A stretch of 28,273 bases of DNA from the NCBI GenBank assembly GCA_945886995.1, contig CAMCZJ010000006.1, positions 1-28,273 on the forward strand. Reading direction: 5' to 3'. Numbering within the stretch: the stretch's first letter is position 1; every line of letters starts with the position of its first letter. The position numbers and the translations under genes are program-made. Below are positions 16,038 through 22,858 of this stretch, piece by piece. The notes under the pieces are model-generated. The model searched no databases. It saw nothing but the letters and a program-made list of their open reading frames with translations, and was not told the origin of the DNA. The stretch is from Asaia bogorensis. GTDB lineage: Bacteria; Pseudomonadota; Alphaproteobacteria; Acetobacterales; Acetobacteraceae.

Positions 16038-17937
16038 GGGCGGCCTCGCGCTGAGTGACAGCGACGCGTGGCGGCGTTTCGGTGGTTTGGCGTGCCGGGG
16101 GACGATTGGCGGTTGGCGTCACGGGGGGCGGTGCGGCACCGGGCACACCGCGCCCATTCATCGGCATGGCGATGGCGCGTTGAATCTCAGGGGTCGCAGG
16201 TTCCGGCAGCATGCCAAGAATGGGTGCGATGCGTGAAATCACCATATTCGCCGCCGGTGCGGCCACCCAGCCCGCCGTCGCGAAGCCATGGCTGCGCGCA
16301 TTGGGTTTTGGTTCATCCACCATCACATAAATGGAATAGCGCGGCGCCTGCATGGGAAAAGCGCCGATGAAAGCGGCAATGCGCTTGTTTTCCAGATAAC
16401 CGCCGCGCGGGCCGGTTTTCTGCGCCGTACCGGTCTTGCCGCCGACGAAATAGCCCGGAACCTCAGCGCCCTTGCCCGAGCCATCGGTCACCACCAGCCG
16501 CATGAGCCGGCGGAGCGTTTCCGATGTGCGTGGATCAATCACGCGCACCCCTTCGCGTTCGCCACCCGGCGGCTGCGCCAAGATAGTTGGTTGGCGCAGA
16601 ATGCCACCATTCACCAAAGTCGCGCCCGCAGTTGCTACGTGTAACGGTGTCACGGAAATGCCGTGGCCGAAGCCAATGGTCATTGTATTCAGTTCACGCC
16701 AGGTCTTCTGCCCGGGCACCAGAGGCAGCGCGGTTTCCGGAATTTCGATTCCCAAGCGCGATGTCATGCCCATGCGCTGCATGAATTCCCGATGCCGCGC
16801 CGGGCCCACCGCAGCGGCCATATGCGCGGAAGCCAGATTGGATGAATAGGCCATGATCTCGGGCAAGGCGAGCCAGCGATTCTTGCCGCGATAATCATTG
16901 ATTTCATGCCGCCCAACACGGATGGGGCGCGATGCGTCATAACCGCTCCAGGTCTGCACCGTACCCAAATCCAGTGCCATGGCAGCCGTCAGCAGCTTGA
17001 AAGTGGAGCCAGGTTCGTAGACACCAACGGTCACGCGATTGAAGCGTTCATCCGCGGTCGCTGCCCCGACATCATTGGCGTCATAATCAGGTAAGCTGAC
17101 CATGGCGAGGACTTCGCCCGAATGCACATCCATCACCACGCCGGCGCCGCCGATGCCGTTGAAATCCGTGATGGCGTGTTGCACCGCGTCGCGCAGCGCC
17201 AATTGCACGCGAATATCAAGCGAAAGTCGCAGCGTCTCGCGGCGAAGTGTACGCAGCCTTTCGTCAAAATACTTCTCGACACCGGCGATTCCGTTGCCGT
17301 CCACATCTACGCCGCCAATGATATGTGCAGCGGTGCGTCCCTGCGGGAAGAAGCGTCGTTCCGCATCCTCAAAGTAAAGACCAGGCACGCCAAGATTATT
17401 AACCGCCTGCATTTCGCGCGGAGTCAGCGCGCGGGCGATATAGGCGAATTGGCGATCACCCGTCAGCCGCGCAATCAGCCTCTCCCGATCAAGCTGGGGC
17501 AGTACGCGGCGTAGTTTGTCAGCAGCTTCCACAGGATCATGGATCTGGCTCGGATTGGCATAAAGTGCCGTCAAAGGCAGGGAAACGGCTAGTACTTCGC
17601 CATTGCGATCCATGACTGCAGCGCGCGAAACCGGTGTTTCGGCCGGCGGCGCTGGTGGGCGGGACAACATTGCCGCGCGCTTGGGCTGGGCCGGGTCGAA
17701 TACGGTAGCAAGCGAAAGCTTTACCGCCACCGCGCCAAAAAGCATGGCGAAACCACAAGCCGCCAGCAGCAGACGCGCGCGCGACCTTTCCAGTTGGGCG
17801 TGACGCATCAAATCGGGCTGCATCACGCGTACCAAGGCGCGGCTGGACGATTCCGTTACCGTCGACTCACGCAGCCGGTTGCCGGGTGACGCATCAGGAG
17901 AAGGCTGGCGCGGGTTATTGGGGAAAGCGTCGCTCAT
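16024..17937 (-). CDS. ftsI: septal peptidoglycan transpeptidase FtsI (PBP3, class B PBP)
   Basis: FtsI is the D,D-transpeptidase that crosslinks septal peptidoglycan in the periplasm and works with FtsW. The 637-residue protein has a roughly 50-residue cytoplasmic N-terminus and one transmembrane helix at about 54-78. A pedestal domain follows (RAAVMDRNGEVLA from 105). The catalytic domain carries the three penicillin-binding motifs STFK (311-314, nucleophile Ser311), SSN (365-367) and KTGT (501-504). The last 60 or so residues are Pro/Thr/Ala-rich and not conserved, an extension past the transpeptidase fold. It starts at ATG 17937 with GAGG about 10 nt upstream. The 16-nt gap to ftsL is one of the few real gaps in the operon. 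Confidence 0.97.
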   Translation of the reverse strand: MSDAFPNNPRQPSPDASPGNRLRESTVTESSSRALVRVMQPDLMRHAQLERSRARLLLAACGFAMLFGAVAVKLSLATVFDPAQPKRAAMLSRPPAPPAETPVSRAAVMDRNGEVLAVSLPLTALYANPSQIHDPVEAADKLRRVLPQLDRERLIARLTGDRQFAYIARALTPREMQAVNNLGVPGLYFEDAERRFFPQGRTAAHIIGGVDVDGNGIAGVEKYFDERLRTLRRETLRLSLDIRVQLALRDAVQHAITDFNGIGGAGVVMDVHSGEVLAMVSLPDYDANDVGAATADERFNRVTVGVYEPGSTFKLLTAAMALDLGTVQTWSGYDASRPIRVGRHEINDYRGKNRWLALPEIMAYSSNLASAHMAAAVGPARHREFMQRMGMTSRLGIEIPETALPLVPGQKTWRELNTMTIGFGHGISVTPLHVATAGATLVNGGILRQPTILAQPPGGEREGVRVIDPRTSETLRRLMRLVVTDGSGKGAEVPGYFVGGKTGTAQKTGPRGGYLENKRIAAFIGAFPMQAPRYSIYVMVDEPKPNARSHGFATAGWVAAPAANMVISRIAPILGMLPEPATPEIQRAIAMPMNGRGVPGAAPPPVTPTANRPPARQTTETPPRVAVTQREAALAPR

Positions 17938-17953
17938 ATCGTGCGCGCCTCAC

Positions 17954-18619
17954 TCAGCGGGCCGCCCCTTGCGGGGCTCCCACCGGCACGGGGCGCGGCA
18001 AGGGTACGGGCGGGGGCAGCGCGCCAACGGCACTGCCGAGCGCGGAGGTCACCACAGCGGGCGGCGGCGGCGCGGCCGGCGCTACATGGAGTGCCGGCGT
18101 TGCCATAGTGTGGGGCGGTGGCGCTGGCCTTGATACGGGCGGCGAACCGGCCGCCGCACTCAGGCGCGGCGGTGGTTCAGCCGGAACGGCGCGCGGGGCC
18201 GGCGCGGGGTTAGCTGAAGCAACCGGTTGCGCAACTGGTGCAACAGCAACGGGCCGAGGAATCATCAGCACTTCCGGCGCTGCCGGCGGCGCCTCCGGGG
18301 GGCCAAAAAGGGAGGGGGGGCCAGCAAAGGGTCGCGCTGCCGGCAGGCGTCGCTCTAGCTCTGTTTCTCGAATGAATTGTGCTGGTGCCATGGGTTCCAG
18401 CGCCAGATGGCGCTGCGCAACCTGCCGCAGCCGGTCCGGTTCATTCAGCAACGCCCATTCCGCACGCAAAATCTGCGTACGTTCGCGGACCATTTCCGTC
18501 TGGCGGTTCACTTCGCGCAATTCACGATCGAGCATGGAGACGGAATGCTTCACCTGATAAAGGTAAAGTCCGGCTCCTGCCGCGGCGATCAGGCTGACAA
18601 GCGTCACCGGGCGGATCAT
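17954..18619 (-). CDS. ftsL: cell division protein FtsL with long Pro/Ala-rich tail
   Basis: FtsL is a small bitopic membrane protein that forms the FtsQLB complex and activates FtsWI. Here a transmembrane helix at about 5-22 is followed by a periplasmic heptad region at about 26-60 (HSVSMLDRELREVNRQTEMV) and the conserved LNEPDRLRQVAQRHLALEPM. The family core ends near residue 90. The remaining 130 residues are Pro/Ala-rich (PAPAPRAVPAEPPP type), so the protein is about twice the usual length. The identity rests on position between rsmH and ftsI plus the core pattern. The ATG overlaps the rsmH stop by 4 nt. Confidence 0.9.
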   Translation of the reverse strand: MIRPVTLVSLIAAAGAGLYLYQVKHSVSMLDRELREVNRQTEMVRERTQILRAEWALLNEPDRLRQVAQRHLALEPMAPAQFIRETELERRLPAARPFAGPPSLFGPPEAPPAAPEVLMIPRPVAVAPVAQPVASANPAPAPRAVPAEPPPRLSAAAGSPPVSRPAPPPHTMATPALHVAPAAPPPPAVVTSALGSAVGALPPPVPLPRPVPVGAPQGAAR

Positions 18620-19563
18620 GCTGCTTGCTCCGGCGTCAGGCGTTCAATGCCGCGCAGCCGCGCCGAACGTGCGCGCGGATTGGCGCTGCATTCCGCTTCC
18701 TGCGGGCGCAGCGCGCGGGATGTCAGCAAGCGGAAGGATGCTTTGGGGCGGCCAAACAATGCAGCGGGATCGTGACGCGATGCGCCCCCCCGGCCGGAAG
18801 CCGCCGCCATGGCCTGCTTCGCGATCCGATCTTCGAGGGAATGGAAAGCCACAACAACAAGCCGACCACCAGGGGCAAGCACCTCCATGGCGGCGGCGAT
18901 GCCGCGCTCCACCTCACCCAGCTCATCATTCACGGCGATGCGCAGCGCCTGGAAGCTGCGCGTGGCGCCATCAATGCCGGAAGGATCGCGTGGCACAGCG
19001 CGCCGAACCAGCGCGGCAAGATCAGCGGTGGTGGTGAAGGGCGCTTCGGCGCGGCGCGCAACAATGGCACGCGCAATGCGGCGGGCGAAACGTTCCTCGC
19101 CGAAACGGAAGATAATGTCGGCCAGATCGCGTTCCGGCAGGCTATTCACCAACTCTGCCGCAGTGGGGCCGGTTCTTTCCATGCGCATGTCAAGCGGGCC
19201 ATCAGCGCGGAAGGAAAAGCCGCGCTCCGCCTGATCCAATTGGAAGGACGAAACGCCAAGATCCATCACAACGCCATCAAGCGCCGCAATGCCGCGATCC
19301 CGCAGCAGCGCCAGCATATCGCCAAAGCGGCCTTCAATCAGATGCAGCCGGCCAGGGAAGCGCCGTGCCAGGGCAGCACCGCGCGCAATCGCATCCGGGT
19401 CGCGATCTATGGCGAAAACCGTGCAACCAGGTGCTGCTTCCAGAATCGCGCGGGCATAGCCGCCACCACCAAAGGTGGCGTCCAGATAAGTCGCGCCATC
19501 CTGCGGGCCGAGGGTAGCCAGGACTTCCGCCAGCATCACCGGCACATGGCCTTCCATGGTCAT
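18616..19563 (-). CDS. rsmH: 16S rRNA (cytosine(1402)-N(4))-methyltransferase
   Basis: RsmH (MraW) N4-methylates C1402 of 16S rRNA in the ribosomal P site, using S-adenosylmethionine. The protein begins MTMEGHVPVMLAEVL, the family N-terminus, and has the SAM motif YLDATFGGGGYARAIL (26-41), IDRDPDAI, MDLGVSSFQLDQAERGFSFR, the DMRM motif, and VVAFHSLEDRIAK. I choose the ATG at 19563 (315 residues), which overlaps the mraZ stop as ATGA with GGTGG upstream. A longer open frame would add 32 residues inside mraZ that do not resemble the family. Confidence 0.97.
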   Translation of the reverse strand: MTMEGHVPVMLAEVLATLGPQDGATYLDATFGGGGYARAILEAAPGCTVFAIDRDPDAIARGAALARRFPGRLHLIEGRFGDMLALLRDRGIAALDGVVMDLGVSSFQLDQAERGFSFRADGPLDMRMERTGPTAAELVNSLPERDLADIIFRFGEERFARRIARAIVARRAEAPFTTTADLAALVRRAVPRDPSGIDGATRSFQALRIAVNDELGEVERGIAAAMEVLAPGGRLVVVAFHSLEDRIAKQAMAAASGRGGASRHDPAALFGRPKASFRLLTSRALRPQEAECSANPRARSARLRGIERLTPEQAA

Positions 19564-20021
19564 GACGTGCCACCAGAGGCTGAAGGCAGGGTCAGGCCAC
19601 GTTCGCGTGCACGCAGCCGCGCTTCTTCCGTGCGCCGGCGTGCGGTTTCCGGTTCCCAAACCTGGAAGATTCGCCCAACGCCAACACAGGCGATGGCATC
19701 GGATAGCGCCGCATGGGCGATCAGCGCTTCGGGCAGTACCAGCCGGCCTTCATTATCGGCGCGCGTGGCATGGGCATCCGCGAAAAGCGCCGCGGCCAGA
19801 TCATCCGCCTGATCGGAAAAGGCATCCAACCGGTCAAGGCCGGAGGCCAGCGCCTCAAACGCCGCAATCGGCCAGGCTTCGATGCAGGGCGCGCGATGGG
19901 ACGGGCGCAGCACCAGCTCCTCAGCGCCGCTGCGTTCCAAAACGGCACGGAATGGCGCAGGGACGGAAATACGCCCCTTGCGGTCCAATTTGCCGATATG
20001 GGTGCCCAGGAACTGGGTCAT
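19560..20021 (-). CDS. mraZ: transcriptional regulator MraZ
   Basis: MraZ is a DNA-binding protein that represses the dcw operon from its own promoter in studied bacteria. The 153-residue protein has two SpoVT-AbrB-like repeats. The first carries DRKGRISVPAPFR (13-25) and the second DNEGRLVLPEALIAHA (89-104), the duplicated D-x-K/E-G-R core. The C-terminal 30 residues are basic and charged (ARRRTEEARLRARERG). It is the first gene of the dcw operon. Its start has only a G-rich stretch (GGGGGGCG) as ribosome site. TGGG repeats 127-171 nt upstream are its probable operator. Confidence 0.96.
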   Translation of the reverse strand: MTQFLGTHIGKLDRKGRISVPAPFRAVLERSGAEELVLRPSHRAPCIEAWPIAAFEALASGLDRLDAFSDQADDLAAALFADAHATRADNEGRLVLPEALIAHAALSDAIACVGVGRIFQVWEPETARRRTEEARLRARERGLTLPSASGGTS

Positions 20022-20147
20022 CGCCCCCCGCGCGCCTGCCTTGCGCCATTACCAAAGACCGGGCGTTTCAGCGGTCGACGGGGCCCCCCGACCCCGCCGG
20101 CTCGCCCGACCATCCCGCTTCAACCCCGCTCGCCCCCCCGAGCGCAT

Positions 20148-20192
20148 TGGGGTTTTAATGGGATGAAATGGGATACCATGGGAAAGTCTGGG
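20148..20192. promoter_or_regulatory. array of five TGGG repeats, probable MraZ operator
   Basis: On the plus strand TGGG occurs at 20148, 20159, 20169, 20179 and 20189, spaced 11, 10, 10 and 10 bp, so all repeats lie on one helix face. MraZ of E. coli is known to bind direct TGGGN repeats with 10-bp period in front of mraZ, so this is the probable autoregulatory site. The array reads CCCA on the mraZ coding strand. It sits just downstream of the rnpB terminator, where the dcw promoter should be. No -35/-10 pair stands out (TTGTCG at 20194-20199 is a weak candidate). Confidence 0.75.
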
Positions 20193-20202
20193 CCGACAAG
20201 CT

Positions 20203-20227
20203 AAAAAATGCCTTTGTGAAGGCATTT
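20203..20227 (-). terminator. Rho-independent terminator of rnpB
   Basis: Bases 20206-20214 and 20219-20227 form a 9-bp perfect hairpin (AAATGCCTT / AAGGCATTT) with a 4-nt loop. On the minus strand the right arm runs into six T residues (20208-20203). It lies about 75 nt past the rnpB 3' end and separates rnpB from the dcw promoter region. Confidence 0.85.
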
Positions 20228-20300
20228 GGCGCATAAATTCGCAGTAACGCCCGGGGGGTGGGGGGCGTTGGCCGGGCAAAGCGGAATTGTGCTTGAAAAG

Positions 20301-20709
20301 CAGCGTCAGACGGCCTGTAAGCCGGGTTCTGTCTTGCCCCTTGCAGGGCATGGACGGCCATTCCTCTGGAGCCCGCATTACTGAGGGCTTCGCGCGGCCA
20401 ACCCGGGCAGAAGGGCGGAAATGCCCCTGCGCCAGCACCTTGCGGCGCCGCGCCGTCCGCCCCTATTCGGCCTTGCTCCGGGTGGGGTTTACCCTGCCGC
20501 CCCCATTGCTGGGGGCGCGGTGCGCTCTTACCGCACCGTTTCGCCCTTACCGCGGGGTGCTGCCACGCCGCGGCGGTTTGTTTTCTGTGGCACTTTCCCT
20601 GAGGTCGCCCCCGCCGGCCATTAACCGGCACCCTATTCCCGTGGAGCCCGGACTTTCCTCCAGCCCGTGATCACTCACGAACCAGCGGCCGCCCAGCCGT
20701 CTGACGCTG
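20301..20709 (-). ncRNA. rnpB: RNase P RNA, class A (catalytic RNA for tRNA 5' maturation)
   Basis: RNase P RNA is the catalytic subunit that removes tRNA 5' leaders. The ends pair as helix P1: 20301-20314 is complementary to 20696-20709 (AGCGTCAGACGGC in the RNA 5' arm). On the minus strand the conserved 5' element GAGGAAAGTCCGGGCTCC and the 3' element ACAGAACCCGGCTTACAG form P4 and its surroundings. ACGGGAATAGGGTGCC and further G-rich hairpins fill the specificity domain. The length of about 409 nt is typical for alphaproteobacteria. A promoter and terminator flank it. Its place between a cell-wall amidase region and mraZ is, from memory, shared with other alphaproteobacteria. Confidence 0.97.
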
Positions 20710-20714
20710 GGCGT

Positions 20715-20754
20715 CATCTGGGGCTATGGGGGTGGGGTGGTCAAGGGGAAACGC
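20715..20754. repeat. 40-bp direct repeat, copy A (contains the rnpB promoter)
   Basis: Bases 20715-20754 match 21580-21619 at 36 of 40 positions in the same orientation, including an uninterrupted 15-nt right end (GTCAAGGGGAAACGC). The differences are at repeat positions 4, 8, 12 and 25. The copy covers the rnpB -35 and -10 elements. Confidence 0.85.
20716..20744 (-). promoter_or_regulatory. rnpB promoter
   Basis: On the minus strand TTGACC (20744-20739) and CCAGAT (20721-20716) are separated by 17 bp, and the rnpB 5' end at about 20709 is 7 nt further on, the expected start-site distance. The -35 is near consensus for the housekeeping sigma factor of alphaproteobacteria; the -10 is weak. 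This segment lies in a 40-bp repeat that recurs at 21580-21619. Confidence 0.65.
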
Positions 20755-20971
20755 GGATGGTGGTTGTGGCGATGCGGGCTGGGTTGAAAACGCCCCCAAG
20801 CAGCAGCACCACAAAAAACCGACTTCATTTTTATATCGGAAAAGTTAATAACATTCGATGCCCCTGAAATAAATCAGGAAAGAACTGCAACGGCGGCAGC
20901 TTTGCTTGCGCCAAGCGCGCTATTGACGCTTGCCAACCGAAGCAAGAACGCATCAATACTAATAATTCAGA
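20755..20971. other. AT-richer spacer between rnpB promoter and VOC gene
   Basis: The first part, next to the repeat, reads on the minus strand as the end of a frame finishing ...TIRVSP-stop, where the stop overlaps the rnpB -35. From about 20810 to 20970 the sequence is distinctly richer in A and T than the rest of the window (for example CATTTTTATATCGGAAAAG). It contains TTGACG at 20923, without a -10 at proper spacing, and no gene that I can support. Confidence 0.4.
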
Positions 20972-21379
20972 ATGGGTGCTGGAAAAGTGACGTCTCCGTT
21001 TCAATCCATCCGTGCGATCGATTACACTGTCATCCTCGTTCGGGATATGGAGGCTATGCGGCATTTCTACGAGGATGTACTGGGATTTGTATTCATCCGA
21101 GAGTTGTCTGAGAATTGGCGCGAATACCGTGTTGGGTCGAATACACTTGTACTTGCCCGCCCCAGACGCCTAGCTGACGAGCCGGCGACGCCGAAAGGCA
21201 GCGCCTCCGTCCAGCTCGCGTTTCGGGTTCCACCCCCTGATGTTGATCGCTGCGCCGAGTGGTTGGCACGAACAGAGATCGCTGTGCTCTCGCCACCAAC
21301 GAGCCACGCCTTCGGTCATCGCACGCTTTTCTTCCGCGACCCTGACGGTAATCTAATCGAGATCTACGCAGAGATTTAA
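20972..21379 (+). CDS. VOC-family protein in an inserted segment
   Basis: A 135-residue vicinal oxygen chelate domain protein. It has IDYTVILVRDMEAMRHFYEDVLGF at the start, a central LVLARP strand, a VQLAFRVPPPDVDRCAEWL second half and the closing FFRDPDGNLIEIYAEI, with Glu130 as the usual last metal ligand. The first metal-ligand position, normally His, is Tyr18. It may therefore be a non-catalytic binding type or use a different metal set. The ATG at 20972 has no clear ribosome site; an in-frame GTG at 20987 is an alternative. It is flanked by 40-bp direct repeats and AT-richer DNA, and it points against its neighbours, so it looks acquired. Its substrate is unknown. Confidence 0.8.
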   Translation: MGAGKVTSPFQSIRAIDYTVILVRDMEAMRHFYEDVLGFVFIRELSENWREYRVGSNTLVLARPRRLADEPATPKGSASVQLAFRVPPPDVDRCAEWLARTEIAVLSPPTSHAFGHRTLFFRDPDGNLIEIYAEI

Positions 21380-21579
21380 GCAATCCTGATCTCATTCCGA
21401 GCAGGCGGAGGCCCCCATCGCGGACCACGCACCCCCCGAGCGAGCGCAGGCCTGAATGTTGCTGCGCGGACGAGCGTTCGCCTTCTTTGCTTACACCGCT
21501 GTCACTGAGGCATGCGAGCCGGATTCACTCAGCGCTAAGCTTGACGTTGCGTTGGAGTGTGGCTTTCCGACGCTTTCGG

Positions 21580-21619
21580 CATGTGGCGCTTTGGGGGTGG
21601 GGTAGTCAAGGGGAAACGC
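21580..21619. repeat. 40-bp direct repeat, copy B (promoter-like, at the end of the nucleotidyltransferase gene)
   Basis: This copy is 36/40 identical to the rnpB promoter repeat. On the minus strand it keeps TTGACT (21609-21604), a 17-bp spacer and CCACAT (21586-21581), so a start near 21574 running antisense toward the VOC gene is possible. The -35 overlaps the stop codon of the nucleotidyltransferase gene. No RNase P RNA follows it. Confidence 0.8.
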
Positions 21620-22172
21620 CAAGCCCAACCACGCGTAGCTTTGGCCAGCGTTTGAGCCAGCCCTTAGCTTCAAGCCGTGCGCGCAGCACTTCGGGCTTGG
21701 TGCGATATGCGGGCACTGGGCGCAGGATCATGCCGAGTACATCATCCTCACCAAAGGGTGCGAGGATTTCAACGCCCTTTGGCCCAAGGCGCGCGGCAAT
21801 GGCGGTTGCGGTTTCAACCCAATGGGCCAAGGCATCCGCAACATCACAATAAGGGCGATGGCCGTTGCGTTCATGCATGCGCGCTTGGTTGCGCGCGGAC
21901 CATGGTAAATCCGATGCCGCGGCGCACAGCGCGGCCTCAATCCTTGCATCATGCTCAGCGGTTGCGATGGCCGGATCATGAAACACGACATCCAGATCAG
22001 CGAGTGGTGTGGCTTCCGTATCCTGCCCAGAAAGATGATCCCACACGGCATTGCGAACAAAGCCCGCGCCAATCCAAGCGCCAGCTGGACCATGCGCGGC
22101 GAGCACCGCAAGGCAACGCATCATACGCGGATTATGCGTGATGAAATCGGCGATATCGGCAGTGTTACGCAT
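21606..22172 (-). CDS. nucleotidyltransferase family protein (PF06042-like)
   Basis: This 188-residue protein matches the conserved family formerly called DUF925 (NTP_transf_6), predicted to have a nucleotidyltransferase fold. Seen features are WIGAGFVRNAVWDHL (33-47), the acidic pair in LADLDVVFHD (Asp59, Asp61) that would bind metal, SARNQARMHERNGHRPY, and a C-terminal LRARLEAKGWLKRWPKLRVV. The reaction and substrate are not known. It starts 4 nt after the stop of the AmpD/AmiD-like amidase gene and is probably co-transcribed with it. Its last codons, GVSP-stop, lie in repeat copy B. Confidence 0.85.
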   Translation of the reverse strand: MRNTADIADFITHNPRMMRCLAVLAAHGPAGAWIGAGFVRNAVWDHLSGQDTEATPLADLDVVFHDPAIATAEHDARIEAALCAAASDLPWSARNQARMHERNGHRPYCDVADALAHWVETATAIAARLGPKGVEILAPFGEDDVLGMILRPVPAYRTKPEVLRARLEAKGWLKRWPKLRVVGLGVSP

Positions 22173-22176
22173 GCGT

Positions 22177-22857
22177 TTAGGCTAATGCGCTTGCCACCGC
22201 CGCCACCCGCGCCCGCGTCACCTCATCCGCAATTCCATCGGCGCGCCCAGGCAGCCAATGGCGCTGAAACGCTGTCAGTAAAACAGAAATCGGCAAATCG
22301 GTACGATAACCAATCGCGTCAAGCAAGGTCAGCAGCGCGGCCTCATCTACCGGTGCCCCATCCGCGCCCGGCCAAAGCCCAACGCCATTCGCAGCCATTC
22401 CCTGCCAGTCAAACAATTCCCCCGGATCCTGCTTGCGATCGGGCGCAATATCCGAATGCGCCACCACATTACGTTGATCAATCGGGTGGCGCGCCATGAT
22501 CTCAAGGCACAAATCGCACACCGCCGCCATTTGCAGTGCGGGAAAGGGACGATAGCCCCATTCATGGCCGGGGTTCACAATCTCGATCCCGATGCTGTTC
22601 GCATTCAGCGCGCTGCGCCCGCGCCAATGCGAAATGCCGGCATGCGCGGCGCGACGGGTTTCCGCCACCAGGCGAAACACCGCGCCATCTTCTTCCACCA
22701 CATAATGCGCGGAAACCTTGGCGGCTGGGTCAGAAAGCCGCGCGATAGCCTCGGCGCCTGAACGCATGCCAGTATAATGTAAGACTAACGCATCAATCAC
22801 CGCGCCTTCGGGCCGCGCCTCATGATTGGGGCTTGGGATGTCGCGGAAACCACGCAA
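22177..22857 (-). CDS. AmpD/AmiD-like N-acetylmuramoyl-L-alanine amidase
   Basis: A 226-residue Zn-dependent amidase_2-family enzyme that should cut the bond between MurNAc (or anhydro-MurNAc) and L-Ala in peptidoglycan fragments. Zinc ligands are visible as His27 (LVLHYTG), His134 (VVAHSDIAPDRKQDPG) and Asp144. Glu92 (IGIEIVN) and Lys142 are the catalytic candidates. A C-terminal region (about 185-220) resembles a peptidoglycan-binding helix bundle as in AmiD. No signal peptide is seen, so a cytoplasmic role in wall recycling is likely. The start is a TTG at 22857, 1 nt after the TAG of the TerB/J-domain gene; a stop just upstream in frame leaves no better start. Confidence 0.92.
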   Translation of the reverse strand: MRGFRDIPSPNHEARPEGAVIDALVLHYTGMRSGAEAIARLSDPAAKVSAHYVVEEDGAVFRLVAETRRAAHAGISHWRGRSALNANSIGIEIVNPGHEWGYRPFPALQMAAVCDLCLEIMARHPIDQRNVVAHSDIAPDRKQDPGELFDWQGMAANGVGLWPGADGAPVDEAALLTLLDAIGYRTDLPISVLLTAFQRHWLPGRADGIADEVTRARVAAVASALA

Positions 22858-22858
22858 A

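Noticed and set aside
18625..19812. Plus-strand open frame of 395 codons opposite rsmH and mraZ
   Set aside because: It is a reverse-frame shadow of two conserved genes with no recognisable motifs.
20287..20670. Open frames on both strands within 20155-20670
   Set aside because: The region is RNase P RNA, shown by the P1 and P4 pairing and conserved elements.
20923..20958. TTGACG / TTGCCA boxes as a promoter for the VOC gene at 20972
   Set aside because: No -10-like hexamer is found at 16-18 bp; the AT-rich TACTAATAAT is too far away.
21491..21673. 60-codon minus-strand frame overlapping the end of the nucleotidyltransferase gene
   Set aside because: No ribosome site, no family pattern, and it crosses the direct repeat; most likely chance.
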